In this document: piece after piece, positions 16,209 through 25,029 of the stretch
Position numbering within the stretch: the first letter of the stretch is position 1
Layout of the letters: each line of letters starts with the position of its first letter
Source: Clostridiaceae bacterium
GTDB taxonomy: Bacteria > Bacillota > Clostridia > Saccharofermentanales > DTU023
Reading direction: 5' to 3'
Length of the DNA stretch: 44,716 nt
Assembly (NCBI GenBank): GCA_012799825.1
Contig: JAAZKK010000043.1
Location: 1-44,716 of the forward strand
The notes under the pieces: generated by a model
Seen by the model: only the letters and a program-made list of their open reading frames with translations
What the model was told of the DNA's origin: nothing
Database searches by the model: none
Program-made: the position numbers and the translations under genes

Positions 16209-17438
16209 TTAGTTGTGTAAGTCGCGTTCTTTGAGCATATCGCGGATTTTGTCCGTGGAATCCAGCAAAGTGGACAGTGATGCGTTATGGTTTAGGGCGT
16301 CAATAATCAGCGCCAGAAAGCGCGACATGTTGACGTCGTGGTACCAAGGAGCCGCGAGCAGTTCGGGCGAGCGATAGACTAGATTTGTACAGAAAACGGC
16401 GTCGATTGTGCCTTCTTCGTAGGCTGTATTAAAAGACTCGAGTCCATTTGCAAAAAGGCCAAACGTCGCTCCGCAAAGGATGCGACGCGCGCCATTTTTC
16501 TTCAGCGTTCTCGCAATATCCAGCATGGATTCTCCGGAGGAAATGATGTCATCGATGAGGATGGCATCACGATCCTCTACAGATCCGCCCAAAAACTCGT
16601 GCGCGATGATCGGATTCCGGCCGTCTTTGACGACGGTGTAATCCCGTCTTTTATAAAATGTTCCCAAAGGAACACCGAGAACCGATGCATAGAACATGGT
16701 ACGGGAGATCGCGCCTTCATCAGGGCTGATGACCATCGTCTTATCGTGTTCAAAACGCAGGTCGGGAATCGACTCAATCATTTTGCCCAGAATCTGGTAC
16801 GATGTCGGAACGTTTTCAAAGCCTACCGTCGGTGCAGCATTGGAGACACGGTCGTCGTGCACGTCAAATGTGATGACGTTGCTGACGCCCAGCTCATCGA
16901 GTTCTTCGAGCATGTGGGCGCAGTCGAGTGATTCACGCGTGTTGCGGCGATGCTGACGGCTCTCATAAAGATACGGCATGATGACGTTGATGCGACGTGC
17001 TTTGCCGGAACAAGCAAGAATGACGCGTTTGAGGTCTTGATAATGATCGTCTGGGCTCATATAGTTGGTTTTTCCCCGCATCGTATAGGAGATGGAGTGG
17101 TTTGTCACATCACAGATTATATAAAGATCGTGGCCGCGCACTGTGCGTTCCACGACGGCTTTGCCTTCGCCGGAGGAAAAACGAAGTGTGCTGACCGGAA
17201 CGTGATAGTCTTCACGGATGAAACCCGGTACGGCTTCGGTTTGCTGATTTTCATCGAGATAAGATTGACGGCGCGCAAGTAGGCTTATATTGATTTCTTG
17301 CGAAAGAGTTACGGCACCTTTGAGCGCGATGAGACCAATCGGCGCCAAAGGCAACATAGGGTTGTCGCCGTATTGGTTATAGGTAAAATAGTTGCTGTCG
17401 TTTTGATAAGGCGAGGTTTCTGAAGAATGTCGATTCAT
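16209..17438 (-). CDS. prs: Ribose-phosphate pyrophosphokinase (PRPP synthetase), long clostridial type
   Basis: The 409-residue protein belongs to the extended PRPP-synthetase form found in Clostridia. It has an N-terminal extension of ~30 residues, the ATP-side motif NVIMPYLYESRQHRRNTRESLDC (split here at residues 151-160 and 161-173), the central ITFDVHDDRVSNA, and a normal PRPP-binding loop IDDIISSGES with Asp296 and Asp297. It should make PRPP from ribose 5-phosphate and ATP for nucleotide, His and Trp synthesis. The start follows AGAGGAG. It is the second gene of a tandem pair, 17 bases after its paralogue. Confidence 0.88.
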   Translation of the reverse strand: MNRHSSETSPYQNDSNYFTYNQYGDNPMLPLAPIGLIALKGAVTLSQEINISLLARRQSYLDENQQTEAVPGFIREDYHVPVSTLRFSSGEGKAVVERTVRGHDLYIICDVTNHSISYTMRGKTNYMSPDDHYQDLKRVILACSGKARRINVIMPYLYESRQHRRNTRESLDCAHMLEELDELGVSNVITFDVHDDRVSNAAPTVGFENVPTSYQILGKMIESIPDLRFEHDKTMVISPDEGAISRTMFYASVLGVPLGTFYKRRDYTVVKDGRNPIIAHEFLGGSVEDRDAILIDDIISSGESMLDIARTLKKNGARRILCGATFGLFANGLESFNTAYEEGTIDAVFCTNLVYRSPELLAAPWYHDVNMSRFLALIIDALNHNASLSTLLDSTDKIRDMLKERDLHN

Positions 17439-17455
17439 GAGATTGCTCCTCTTCT

Positions 17456-18721
17456 TTATGATCGAAGATCAGAAAACGAAATCTGTCGATGATCGAGGCT
17501 TTTACGCGCGCCGACACGGGTTGTGTGGCGTTTTACCAGCGCTGCGATGCGCTCCGCGGGCGCTAAGAGACGTGAGAGTGAAGCGTCGTGGTTTAATGCC
17601 ATGATGAGTAGCGCAAGATCGTCAGCCATGGGGATGCTCGTATACCAAGGTGATGACAGAAGTTCCGGCGATCGATAGGTCATGTCCGTTGTAAAGACGC
17701 GTTCCACGACACCATTTTCCCAAGCTTGACGCATTGGCGCGATGCCTTCAGTAAATTGAGCGAATGAAGCGGCGCATATAACTCTTTTGGCTCCGCGCGC
17801 TTTGAGAGCATTGGCACACGCGATGAATTCATTGCCGCTATCCAAAAGGTCGGAGACGATCAAGATATCCTTTCCTTCAGGTGAATCGCCGAGATAGGTG
17901 CGCGTACTGGAGCGAACCGTCTTGCCGTCGATCAACTTGAAATCGTGTCTTAGATAGAAGATGCCCAATGGCAATTTCATCGAAGACGCGTAAAAGATGC
18001 ATCGACTGATGCTCGATTCATCCGGGCTGACGATCATCATGTGGTCGCGATCGATGACAAGATCTTGAATCTTATCCAAAAGAGTTCGGATTGTCTGATA
18101 GGACGTCGGGAAAGATTCAAAATTGTACCGCGGGACCGCGTTGGCGACTCGAGCATCGCGAGCGTCGAACGTTATGAAATTGTCAATGCCCAGCTGGAAG
18201 AGCTGGCGCAACATCATGGCGCAGTCGAGAGATTCCCGTCCTTTGCGATGATAGCGGCGTCCTTCATAAAGATAAGGCATGATCACATTAATGCGCGTCG
18301 CGGAATCACGTGCGCTCAGTACTATGCGTGCCAAATCCTGAAAATGCTCGTCCGGAGCAATGGAAACTTCCGTGCCATAGCGACGATACGTGGCGCCGCA
18401 ATTCAGGACATCGGTCAGTATGAAAAGGTCGTGACCACGCACCGAGTCAAGAAGAACGGCCTTGCCTTCACCGGAACTGAAACGCGAAAGGTCGCAACGT
18501 TTGCGGTATTCATTGCGCACGTAGCCGGGAACAAATTCTAAATCCGGCTGTTCTTTTAACATGGCGTGCCGGCGAAGACAGAGCTGATGATTGACTCGTT
18601 CGGCAAATGCCGGCTCCATCTGTTCAGTGATCAGCGCGATAGGTCCATACGATTCAAGTGGAGGCTCGTCTCCAAATAAATTTTTTACTGACTGGTCCGC
18701 AGGAAAAGCGAGATGATCCAT
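17456..18721 (-). CDS. PRPP-synthetase paralogue with altered PRPP loop
   Basis: The ATG at 18721 was preferred to an upstream in-frame TTG because GGGAGG lies directly before it and overlaps that TTG frame. The 421-residue product is a full-length paralogue of its neighbour, sharing SRFSSGEGKAV, INVIMPYLYEGRRYHRKGRE and DESSISRCIFYASS. The PRPP loop reads IVSDLLDSGNE (~288-298) in place of IDDIISSGES: the first Asp is Ser and the loop has a Gly-Asn end. The loop His/Arg pattern also differs (YLRHDFK for YKRRDYT). It may be an inactive or regulatory partner, like PRPP-synthetase-associated proteins, or have different kinetics. Confidence 0.85.
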   Translation of the reverse strand: MDHLAFPADQSVKNLFGDEPPLESYGPIALITEQMEPAFAERVNHQLCLRRHAMLKEQPDLEFVPGYVRNEYRKRCDLSRFSSGEGKAVLLDSVRGHDLFILTDVLNCGATYRRYGTEVSIAPDEHFQDLARIVLSARDSATRINVIMPYLYEGRRYHRKGRESLDCAMMLRQLFQLGIDNFITFDARDARVANAVPRYNFESFPTSYQTIRTLLDKIQDLVIDRDHMMIVSPDESSISRCIFYASSMKLPLGIFYLRHDFKLIDGKTVRSSTRTYLGDSPEGKDILIVSDLLDSGNEFIACANALKARGAKRVICAASFAQFTEGIAPMRQAWENGVVERVFTTDMTYRSPELLSSPWYTSIPMADDLALLIMALNHDASLSRLLAPAERIAALVKRHTTRVGARKSLDHRQISFSDLRS

Positions 18722-18741
18722 ATGTTCCTCCCGTCTACTCA

Positions 18742-18750
18742 ATTATAACA
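18742..18750 (-). promoter_or_regulatory. Candidate extended -10 promoter of the PRPP-synthetase pair
   Basis: On the minus strand TGTTATAAT fits the extended -10 consensus exactly. It lies about 21 bases before the ATG, implying a leader of only ~12-15 bases that still holds GGGAGG. Confidence 0.5.
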
Positions 18751-18825
18751 GGAAATACGGATTGTGACATGTTCGTCGACAAATTGACGGCTAAAGAGAG
18801 CCTAAGGGGGGGAAAAGGCTCTTTT

Positions 18826-18858
18826 ATGCTTTTTACTCTGTGTACTATGACCTTATGA
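18826..18858 (+). CDS. Short leader ORF overlapping the comEC start
   Basis: A 10-codon ORF (MLFTLCTMTL) starts at an ATG preceded by the purine-rich ribosome site AAGGGGGGAAAAGG. Its TGA overlaps the comEC ATG as ATGA, so ribosomes ending here could restart on comEC. The ribosome site sits in the loop of a small hairpin (AGAGCC 18797-18802, GGCTCT 18817-18822) followed by TTT, which resembles a weak attenuator. It is too short to judge by coding content. Confidence 0.45.
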   Translation: MLFTLCTMTL

Positions 18859-21533
18859 ATAGACAAAAAGAAAAAAATGACGATCGCTACTTGCCGAATT
18901 TACTCTCAAAAAAATGTTCGTTCGGCCTGCAACGGCAGCGGTGCGATTTTCCTATACGACAAGATGCGCCTGACAAAGGCACTACCTTAAATTCGGTGCG
19001 TGTGGCGGATCGCGTATGGAAAGGATTCCATACGGCACATGACGAGGGAGGTAGGGCAAAGACCGCACGCGATGATCGCCCGCGTCGCCGCATTCACTTT
19101 GTTCGATATGGCATGTGGTTATTTGTGTTGACGACGGCGCTGTCCTTTTTATTGACGCAATTTCATCTTGAACGATCGGCGTTAACTAGACCGGAGGGTG
19201 TTTATAGGATTTGTGGAGTGGTTGCAGATCCCGCAACGCCGGTTTTGAAATCGAGAATGCAAAGTCACAGAATGCCTTCGAGTCAAGAAGGCCACCTGTC
19301 GTCGAACGGAATAAAGCCTACATCGGGTGGAGCTCAATCCGATTTTTATTCGCGAGGCAAATTTCAGAAAATTCGACTAGAAGACGGCGCTTTAGTGATG
19401 ATTTATATGAAATCGCCCGCGCGACGTGGTGATGTCGTGCATGGATATGCCGAGCTTCGCCTCGCGTCTTCTTTGCGTAATCCGGGAGCAACATCGCAAA
19501 GACTATGGCTCTGGTCATGTGGCGCTTCGCATTCGGGAATAATGAGATCGGAAAGCATTAGACGGCTGGATCGGTGGTATCATAAGGTCACACGGATTCC
19601 GGATAAGATACGGTCTTTTGTTTACCGTCAGTGCGGGTATCTCTTTGAAGGCTTGGAGGGTGCGACAACGGTATCTTTGACGTTGGGAGATACACAACTG
19701 CTCTCGGACGAAGATAAATATCTCTTTCGCGCGTCCGGCATTGCTCATCTCACCAGTGTCTCCGGATCACACCTCTATTTTTTTCTGTTTCCTATTCGAT
19801 ATTTCATGCGTCGCGTCGCGAGATCTCGGAAGTTAGAGCGCGTCATCATCTTGGGCATGCTTTGGATACCATGTCTACTTGCCGGATGGGGAACTGGGAT
19901 CGCTCGTGCAACGATAATGCAGGCACTCTTATGGGTAGATCCTGTTGTTCGACGTCGACGCGATCACGCTAATACCCTAGGCTTTGTCGGCTCGTTTTTG
20001 CTCGTTCTTGATCCGTTTTCGGTCTGGAGTCGCGGGTTCTGGATGAGCCTCACGATCAGCGGCGTAATTTTGATGACAAGATCGGTCTCGGGTCTCGAAA
20101 GCAGCCTTGAGCCTTCGTATTACGATCCAAACTGCGGAGGGCATGGTAGGGGTTTTGACAGGGCGCACCTTGATCATCGCTTTTCAGGCGGTAAATCATT
20201 GCCGCAGCGCAACTGGAATAAGGGAGCAAAAAGCATTATTGAATCTTTCAAGATGGCGTTTGTCGCGGCATTGTCTGCGCTTCCTTATCAGGCGATGTCG
20301 TCGCCGGGATTATTCCTAGGCGCGCCCTTTGTGAATGTGATCGCCATGGTGTTAGCCGCTTGGGTAACGATTACAGGATATGCCTCCATCCTTTTACTTT
20401 GCTTGTGCGCGCCTTTTCCTCTGCTCTCTACGGCATTGTCTATTTGCTGCAAATGGATGACGGTGCCGTCAGCGCGTTGTCTTTATCTTATTGCCTCATT
20501 CGGGGCGCGAGCGCATGCACTCAATCTTCCTGCAAGATCGATGTTATGGATCGCGGCGTTTGTTCTTCTTGTGATCGCTCTACTCCGATTGCCGCGTAGG
20601 CGTACATTGTTAAAACAATCACCACGAATTGACAGACGAAGCCGGGTCATCATTGTGTTGTTGCTTATCGGCTCACTCTCTCTTTTTGTGTGCTATGGCG
20701 TTGTGAGATGTAAACAATATGTTTGGCGTGTCCTTTTCGTTGATGTCGGTCAAGGAGACGCTACACTTTTGGTCTCTCCTCGAGGGCGTGGCTTTCTGAT
20801 TGACGGAGGTGACGAGGGCTCAGGTTTCCATACACTGATTCCCGCCATGCGATATCTAGGTGTAAGCGTCATCGATGTCGCATTGGTGACGCACGGACAT
20901 CAAGATCACGCGACGGGTGTAATGGAGCTTCTACGCGTCGATATGGTTCGTCATTTGGTGATCGGTGAAGGATGTCATCCTTTCACAAACGTCACCGATA
21001 GATCTAATTACGGAAAAGATCATTCGGCAGAAGCCGATCTCAGCGGCGATCTTCTGGAACTTGCAAAAGAGCACGGTGTCCTGGTGACGACGGTATGCGA
21101 GGGAGATCGTCTGCAGTTTGATGACGCCTTATGTCACGTGGTATCTGCATCAAGCACATCTTCCGATCTCAACGATGCGTCACTCGTTTTAAAGGTTCAG
21201 ATTGATGGTATCGACTTGCTTTTTACCGGCGACATTACGCAAACAAAGGAGCGTATTCTCATGGATAGGGGCGCCGATCTCCAATGCCATCTCCTGCACG
21301 TTCCCCACCATGGTTCGGGAAAGTCCAGTACATCCGCATTTTTGAATGCAACGGAGGCAACGACAGCTGTCATATCCGCCGGCGAACGCAATCGATTTGG
21401 ACATCCGCATCAGGACACGCTTACGCGTCTGGATGAAGCAGGACTTTCTGTTTATAGAACGGATCTGCAGGGCGCGATATTCTTGATCATCAAAGAAAGA
21501 ACAGGTACGATAACAACATGGCTTGGAGATTAA
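18855..21533 (+). CDS. comEC: ComEC/Rec2 DNA-uptake channel protein
   Basis: The ATG at 18855 is chosen because the leader ORF stop overlaps it; a GTG at 18840 is an alternative, and neither has its own ribosome site. The ~892-residue membrane protein has a basic N-terminal tail of ~85 residues without recognised homology, a first TM helix near 90, an outer OB-fold-like region, and a competence domain with many TM helices (ASGIAHLTSVSGSHL, AGWGTGIARATIMQALL). The C-terminal metallo-beta-lactamase domain has VDVGQGDATLLVSPRG and HGHQDH (~680-685). ComEC carries single-stranded DNA across the membrane in natural transformation. It precedes holA, a common Firmicute order. Confidence 0.92.
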   Translation: MNRQKEKNDDRYLPNLLSKKCSFGLQRQRCDFPIRQDAPDKGTTLNSVRVADRVWKGFHTAHDEGGRAKTARDDRPRRRIHFVRYGMWLFVLTTALSFLLTQFHLERSALTRPEGVYRICGVVADPATPVLKSRMQSHRMPSSQEGHLSSNGIKPTSGGAQSDFYSRGKFQKIRLEDGALVMIYMKSPARRGDVVHGYAELRLASSLRNPGATSQRLWLWSCGASHSGIMRSESIRRLDRWYHKVTRIPDKIRSFVYRQCGYLFEGLEGATTVSLTLGDTQLLSDEDKYLFRASGIAHLTSVSGSHLYFFLFPIRYFMRRVARSRKLERVIILGMLWIPCLLAGWGTGIARATIMQALLWVDPVVRRRRDHANTLGFVGSFLLVLDPFSVWSRGFWMSLTISGVILMTRSVSGLESSLEPSYYDPNCGGHGRGFDRAHLDHRFSGGKSLPQRNWNKGAKSIIESFKMAFVAALSALPYQAMSSPGLFLGAPFVNVIAMVLAAWVTITGYASILLLCLCAPFPLLSTALSICCKWMTVPSARCLYLIASFGARAHALNLPARSMLWIAAFVLLVIALLRLPRRRTLLKQSPRIDRRSRVIIVLLLIGSLSLFVCYGVVRCKQYVWRVLFVDVGQGDATLLVSPRGRGFLIDGGDEGSGFHTLIPAMRYLGVSVIDVALVTHGHQDHATGVMELLRVDMVRHLVIGEGCHPFTNVTDRSNYGKDHSAEADLSGDLLELAKEHGVLVTTVCEGDRLQFDDALCHVVSASSTSSDLNDASLVLKVQIDGIDLLFTGDITQTKERILMDRGADLQCHLLHVPHHGSGKSSTSAFLNATEATTAVISAGERNRFGHPHQDTLTRLDEAGLSVYRTDLQGAIFLIIKERTGTITTWLGD

Positions 21534-21714
21534 ACCAGCTCTAAATTATCATGGTTGGAGGCTATTGCAGAAAATAGCATGCGTTGCAGAATCGCGATAT
21601 GAATCATTATTGTTTTCTGCCGAAGGGATCGATCGTTTGATTTAACGGACTGTAAAATCAAAGTAATATGCGATATATGCTGGATTTTTCTACTTAATTA
21701 ATAGAGGGTGTGAC

Positions 21715-22776
21715 ATGGCGACCGCAATCCAAAAAATGGCGAATTGGAAAGATCTTTCGGCTGACTTGCGACGAGGGATCGATCGACCTGCCTATATCCT
21801 TGCCGGGGAAGAGATATTCCTTATCCGTCAAGCTCGGAAGAAGATCGAGGACACTTTGGTGCCTGCTAATCTTCAAACACTGGCCAAGATTACGTTTCAG
21901 GGTGATGGAAATCCATCGTCAATCGATGTGAAACGGTTGGTTTCTGAGATCGCGACACCGCCCTTTTTTGCGCCGGCCAAGGTCATTACCGTAGAGCATT
22001 CCGGATTTTTTGAGTCTTCGTCTTCTTCTTCGGCTTTATCCTGTGATCAGCAGGAAGCGCTGATCCATATTCCTAATTGTTGCCATGTTGTTTTCATTGA
22101 AGATACGATACGCCAGTCAAATAAACTGTTAAAGGCGATGCAAGCAAACGGTACCTTGACGGCTATCATTGACAAACAAACGCCGCGTGAGCTCTTGCGC
22201 TGGATATCGTTGCTTTGTACACATCATGGTATGCGCATAACACGCGATGCGGCAGAATCATTGATGCTTCGTTGTGAATACGCGATGAACGATATCGCCA
22301 ATGAGCTCGAAACTGTCTTCCTTTTTCACCGCCATACCGGGCAAAACGTCATTGCGCTAGAAGACATTGACTTGATATGCCGCGAAGACACGACAGGAAA
22401 AATATTCGATCTTACGGATGCGATCGCTGAGGGCAAGATGGATCGTGCGCTCCAGATGTTGGATGCCATGCTTGCGCGCCGAGAGGCGCCCCTCTACATT
22501 CAGACAATGTTGGCGCGCCAAACGCGTGATCTTATGGTGGCAAAATCATGTGCCAGCGCGGCGGATGTGGTAAAGAGCGGACTTACGAAGAGTACCTTTT
22601 TTGCCAACAAACTGATGCGCCAGTCCAAGCGCTTCACGCAAAGCAAACTGGAACGGATGATGGAAGACTGTTTTCGTGCAGACGTTGCGATAAAAACCGG
22701 ACGTCTTGACGATGAGGATGCCGTTTCGATGCTCGTCATAGGTGCGTGCAGTGCAGCATCCGGCACGTTCCGATAG
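21715..22776 (+). CDS. holA: DNA polymerase III delta subunit
   Basis: The 353-residue protein has the HolA pattern: RPAYILAGEEIFLIRQARKK near the N-terminus, then a region with TPPFFAPAKVITVE, a lid region with ITRDAAESLMLRCEYAMNDIANELE, and a C-terminal helical collar domain (IFDLTDAIAEGKMDRALQML). HolA is the wrench subunit that opens the beta clamp in the clamp loader. The start follows GAGGGTG. It is downstream of comEC after a 181-base gap and 16 bases before radC; the comEC-holA order is widespread in Firmicutes. Confidence 0.93.
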   Translation: MATAIQKMANWKDLSADLRRGIDRPAYILAGEEIFLIRQARKKIEDTLVPANLQTLAKITFQGDGNPSSIDVKRLVSEIATPPFFAPAKVITVEHSGFFESSSSSSALSCDQQEALIHIPNCCHVVFIEDTIRQSNKLLKAMQANGTLTAIIDKQTPRELLRWISLLCTHHGMRITRDAAESLMLRCEYAMNDIANELETVFLFHRHTGQNVIALEDIDLICREDTTGKIFDLTDAIAEGKMDRALQMLDAMLARREAPLYIQTMLARQTRDLMVAKSCASAADVVKSGLTKSTFFANKLMRQSKRFTQSKLERMMEDCFRADVAIKTGRLDDEDAVSMLVIGACSAASGTFR

Positions 22777-22792
22777 TTTATTGGAGGATTAC

Positions 22793-23518
22793 GTGAAGAA
22801 CAAAAGGAAAAAGCATTATCATAAAAAAACGGTTCAATCGCTGACGATGAGGGAACTTCCGTCGGGAGATCAGCCTTACGAGAAAGCCGAGCGTTCTGGC
22901 ATTGCGGCGTTATCGGATGCTGAACTGCTGTCGGTGATCTTAACCTCCGGACATAGGGGAGAAACGGCACTTCAGACGGCTCAAAAAGCGCTGGTAATGA
23001 CCGGAGGAGTTGCCGGTATTTTCAATGCGAGCGCAAAAGAATTGCAGTCTATTCCGGGAATCGGACGAGTGAAGTCGCTGCGCATATTGGCAGCAGCGGA
23101 ATTGGGTCAACGAGCGGTCGCCGCACGTCAAATACAATTACTTCCTTCGGCGTCCACAGCCGATCGAGTATTAGCGATTGTTGAGCCGAAGATGCGCTAT
23201 CTTGCACGCGAGGAATTTCACATCATTCTTCTAGATGCGCAAAAACGCGTTCTGCGCACGGTCTGTATCTCAAAGGGCGGTCTGACCGGTACGGTCATTC
23301 AACCGCGCGATATTTTTCGAGAAGCGGTGAAACATAATGCCGCTGCGATGATTCTTGCGCACAATCACCCAAGCGGCGACGCATCGCCGTCCGCTGTCGA
23401 CATCGAATCGACGGAGCGTTTCATGAAAATAGGCCGCATGATGGGGATACCGGTCCTCGATCACATCATTGTCGGCGCAGAGTCATCGGTCAGCATGAAG
23501 CGGCAAGGATACATGTAA
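22793..23518 (+). CDS. radC: RadC family JAMM protein
   Basis: The GTG at 22793 is chosen because TGGAGGAT lies 6-8 bases upstream; a longer frame from GTG at 22742 would overlap holA without such a signal. The 241-residue protein has MRELPSGDQPYEKAERSG, a helix-hairpin-helix (LQSIPGIGRVKSLRI), and the C-terminal JAMM metal motif HNHPSGDASPSAVD with His190, His192 and Asp203. The old link to DNA repair is weak; the biochemical role remains uncertain. In many Firmicutes radC is followed by mreB, but here mreC comes next. Confidence 0.93.
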   Translation: MKNKRKKHYHKKTVQSLTMRELPSGDQPYEKAERSGIAALSDAELLSVILTSGHRGETALQTAQKALVMTGGVAGIFNASAKELQSIPGIGRVKSLRILAAAELGQRAVAARQIQLLPSASTADRVLAIVEPKMRYLAREEFHIILLDAQKRVLRTVCISKGGLTGTVIQPRDIFREAVKHNAAAMILAHNHPSGDASPSAVDIESTERFMKIGRMMGIPVLDHIIVGAESSVSMKRQGYM

Positions 23519-23582
23519 ACACGCGTCGACGCGATGTATGTGATAAACTGTGTTCGTTCAGAGACGAGACAGGAAGGTTGAG

Positions 23583-24449
23583 ATGAAGCGTCGCGGACCA
23601 CGCATCATGTTGATTGTTTTGTTGGCGGCAGCACTGTTGACAGCGCTGATTCTGACGACGCTGCCCGGCACTACGCGCACGCGCGTGGGAGATTTTTTCG
23701 GATCCATTTTTGATCCCGTTGTGGCTACGTTTCGAAAAGCATTTACGTCGATCGGCGATTTTTTCACTACCTACAGCGACAACCGAACGCTTCGAGCGGA
23801 ACTGGAGACTCTTGAAAGGGAGAATGCCGAACTTCGCTTTGAAATTGAGAAAAACGCTCACGACGCCGAAGTCTATACGGCGTTTAAAGAGGCGCTGAAT
23901 TTAAGGACGCTCTATGACGGTGTAGAGGTTCAAGGCACTGCTGTCTTGAATGGCGAGATCGGTCCTTTCTTCGATCTCATGCGTGTCAATGTGGGCCGTG
24001 CGCAAGGACTTCAGGTGAGCGATCAGACGTCTTATCCTGTCGTAACATCGCACTATGAGCTTGTCGGACGCGTTCATTCGAGTGAACTGACGTCCAGCAA
24101 GGTGATACCTCTCATCAACGAGGCGTTTTTTGTCAGCGCCTGTGTGGAGGGGAGTACGCGGGCGCCTTTTCGCGTACGCGGTGACGTCAAGTATCGCGAG
24201 CAGGGATTGTGTGTCGGTGATCAGATCCCGAAAGGCACCCCCATTCGTGAAGGAGACCGCATCATCACTTCAGGAGAAGGCGGTTTATTTCCCGGAGGCA
24301 TTGTGATCGGTGAAGTCGTCTCAGTGGAGTCTTCGCCGGGGGGCGATGACGTTCGTTGTTTGATTCAACCGGTCGTCGACTTTTCCCATCTGCGCTATGT
24401 CTTTATTTTGAAGCGCGTTGATATTCAGAGCGCGCCCACGGAGCCTTGA
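23583..24449 (+). CDS. mreC: Rod shape-determining protein MreC
   Basis: The ATG at 23583 follows AGGAAGG. The 288-residue protein has a short cytoplasmic tail, one TM helix (~9-28), a coiled coil (~58-95, RTLRAELETLERENAELRFE) and a periplasm-type beta domain with DLMRVNVGRAQGLQ, VGRVHSS, and ITSGEGGLFPGGIVIGEVV, the MreC signature. MreC links the cytoskeleton to PBP2 in the elongation machine. The gene is followed 1 base later by mreD, and mreB is not present on its upstream side. Confidence 0.94.
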   Translation: MKRRGPRIMLIVLLAAALLTALILTTLPGTTRTRVGDFFGSIFDPVVATFRKAFTSIGDFFTTYSDNRTLRAELETLERENAELRFEIEKNAHDAEVYTAFKEALNLRTLYDGVEVQGTAVLNGEIGPFFDLMRVNVGRAQGLQVSDQTSYPVVTSHYELVGRVHSSELTSSKVIPLINEAFFVSACVEGSTRAPFRVRGDVKYREQGLCVGDQIPKGTPIREGDRIITSGEGGLFPGGIVIGEVVSVESSPGGDDVRCLIQPVVDFSHLRYVFILKRVDIQSAPTEP

Positions 24450-24450
24450 C

Positions 24451-25029
24451 ATGAGCCGTGAAGCTACTTTGAAAAGGCGTATTATCGTTTATGTGCTCAT
24501 CTTGCTTTTTCTTTCCGCGACTGAGCTTATACCGGGCCGTCATTATACCTTTTTTCATCCCGATTTTTTGTTGGCGCTTCCGATCGTGACCGGTCTTTGG
24601 ATATCCGGTTACGATGGTATGGTTATGGGCCTGTTTTGCGGGTTTATTCTTGATTTCACGGCAGGTCGGGGTTATGGTGCCGGCTCACTGTTTCTAATGA
24701 TGGTGGGGCTTTTAGCGAGTCGTATTGCGCCTGTTGGGACGCGCTTGCTTCTTTTGGCTATACCGGCAATGACGATCGCGGCCACTATGATCCAGACCTT
24801 TTTGTTTGGCTTTTTGTCGTGGCTGATTCCATTAGCGTCGTACGAGCGCTCGTTATCGCAATCGATGGGCATGGCATTACGTCGTTTGCCGTCATCGCTT
24901 TTGAGTAATATTGCCGCGGCTGTTATCGTTGCGTTTCTTTTCTTTATTGGATTTTATAAAAGAAAAAAGAAGGATGGCAGCGATGCGATCACTTTGTCGT
25001 TCTCGGAGGGGGAGCGTTTAGATGTCTGA
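24451..25029 (+). CDS. mreD: Rod shape-determining protein MreD
   Basis: The 192-residue protein has about five TM helices and the MreD pattern FHPDFLLALPIVTGLWISG, GLFCGFILDFTAGRGYGAGSL given as two blocks. MreD is a membrane partner of MreC and PBP2. The ATG lies 1 base after the mreC stop with GGAG upstream, and the last 8 bases overlap the PBP2 start, so the three genes are tightly coupled. Confidence 0.92.
   Translation: MSREATLKRRIIVYVLILLFLSATELIPGRHYTFFHPDFLLALPIVTGLWISGYDGMVMGLFCGFILDFTAGRGYGAGSLFLMMVGLLASRIAPVGTRLLLLAIPAMTIAATMIQTFLFGFLSWLIPLASYERSLSQSMGMALRRLPSSLLSNIAAAVIVAFLFFIGFYKRKKKDGSDAITLSFSEGERLDV

Noticed and set aside
18041-18541. 166-codon plus-strand frame inside the PRPP-synthetase paralogue
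   Set aside because: It lies fully opposite a strongly supported gene and shows no family pattern.
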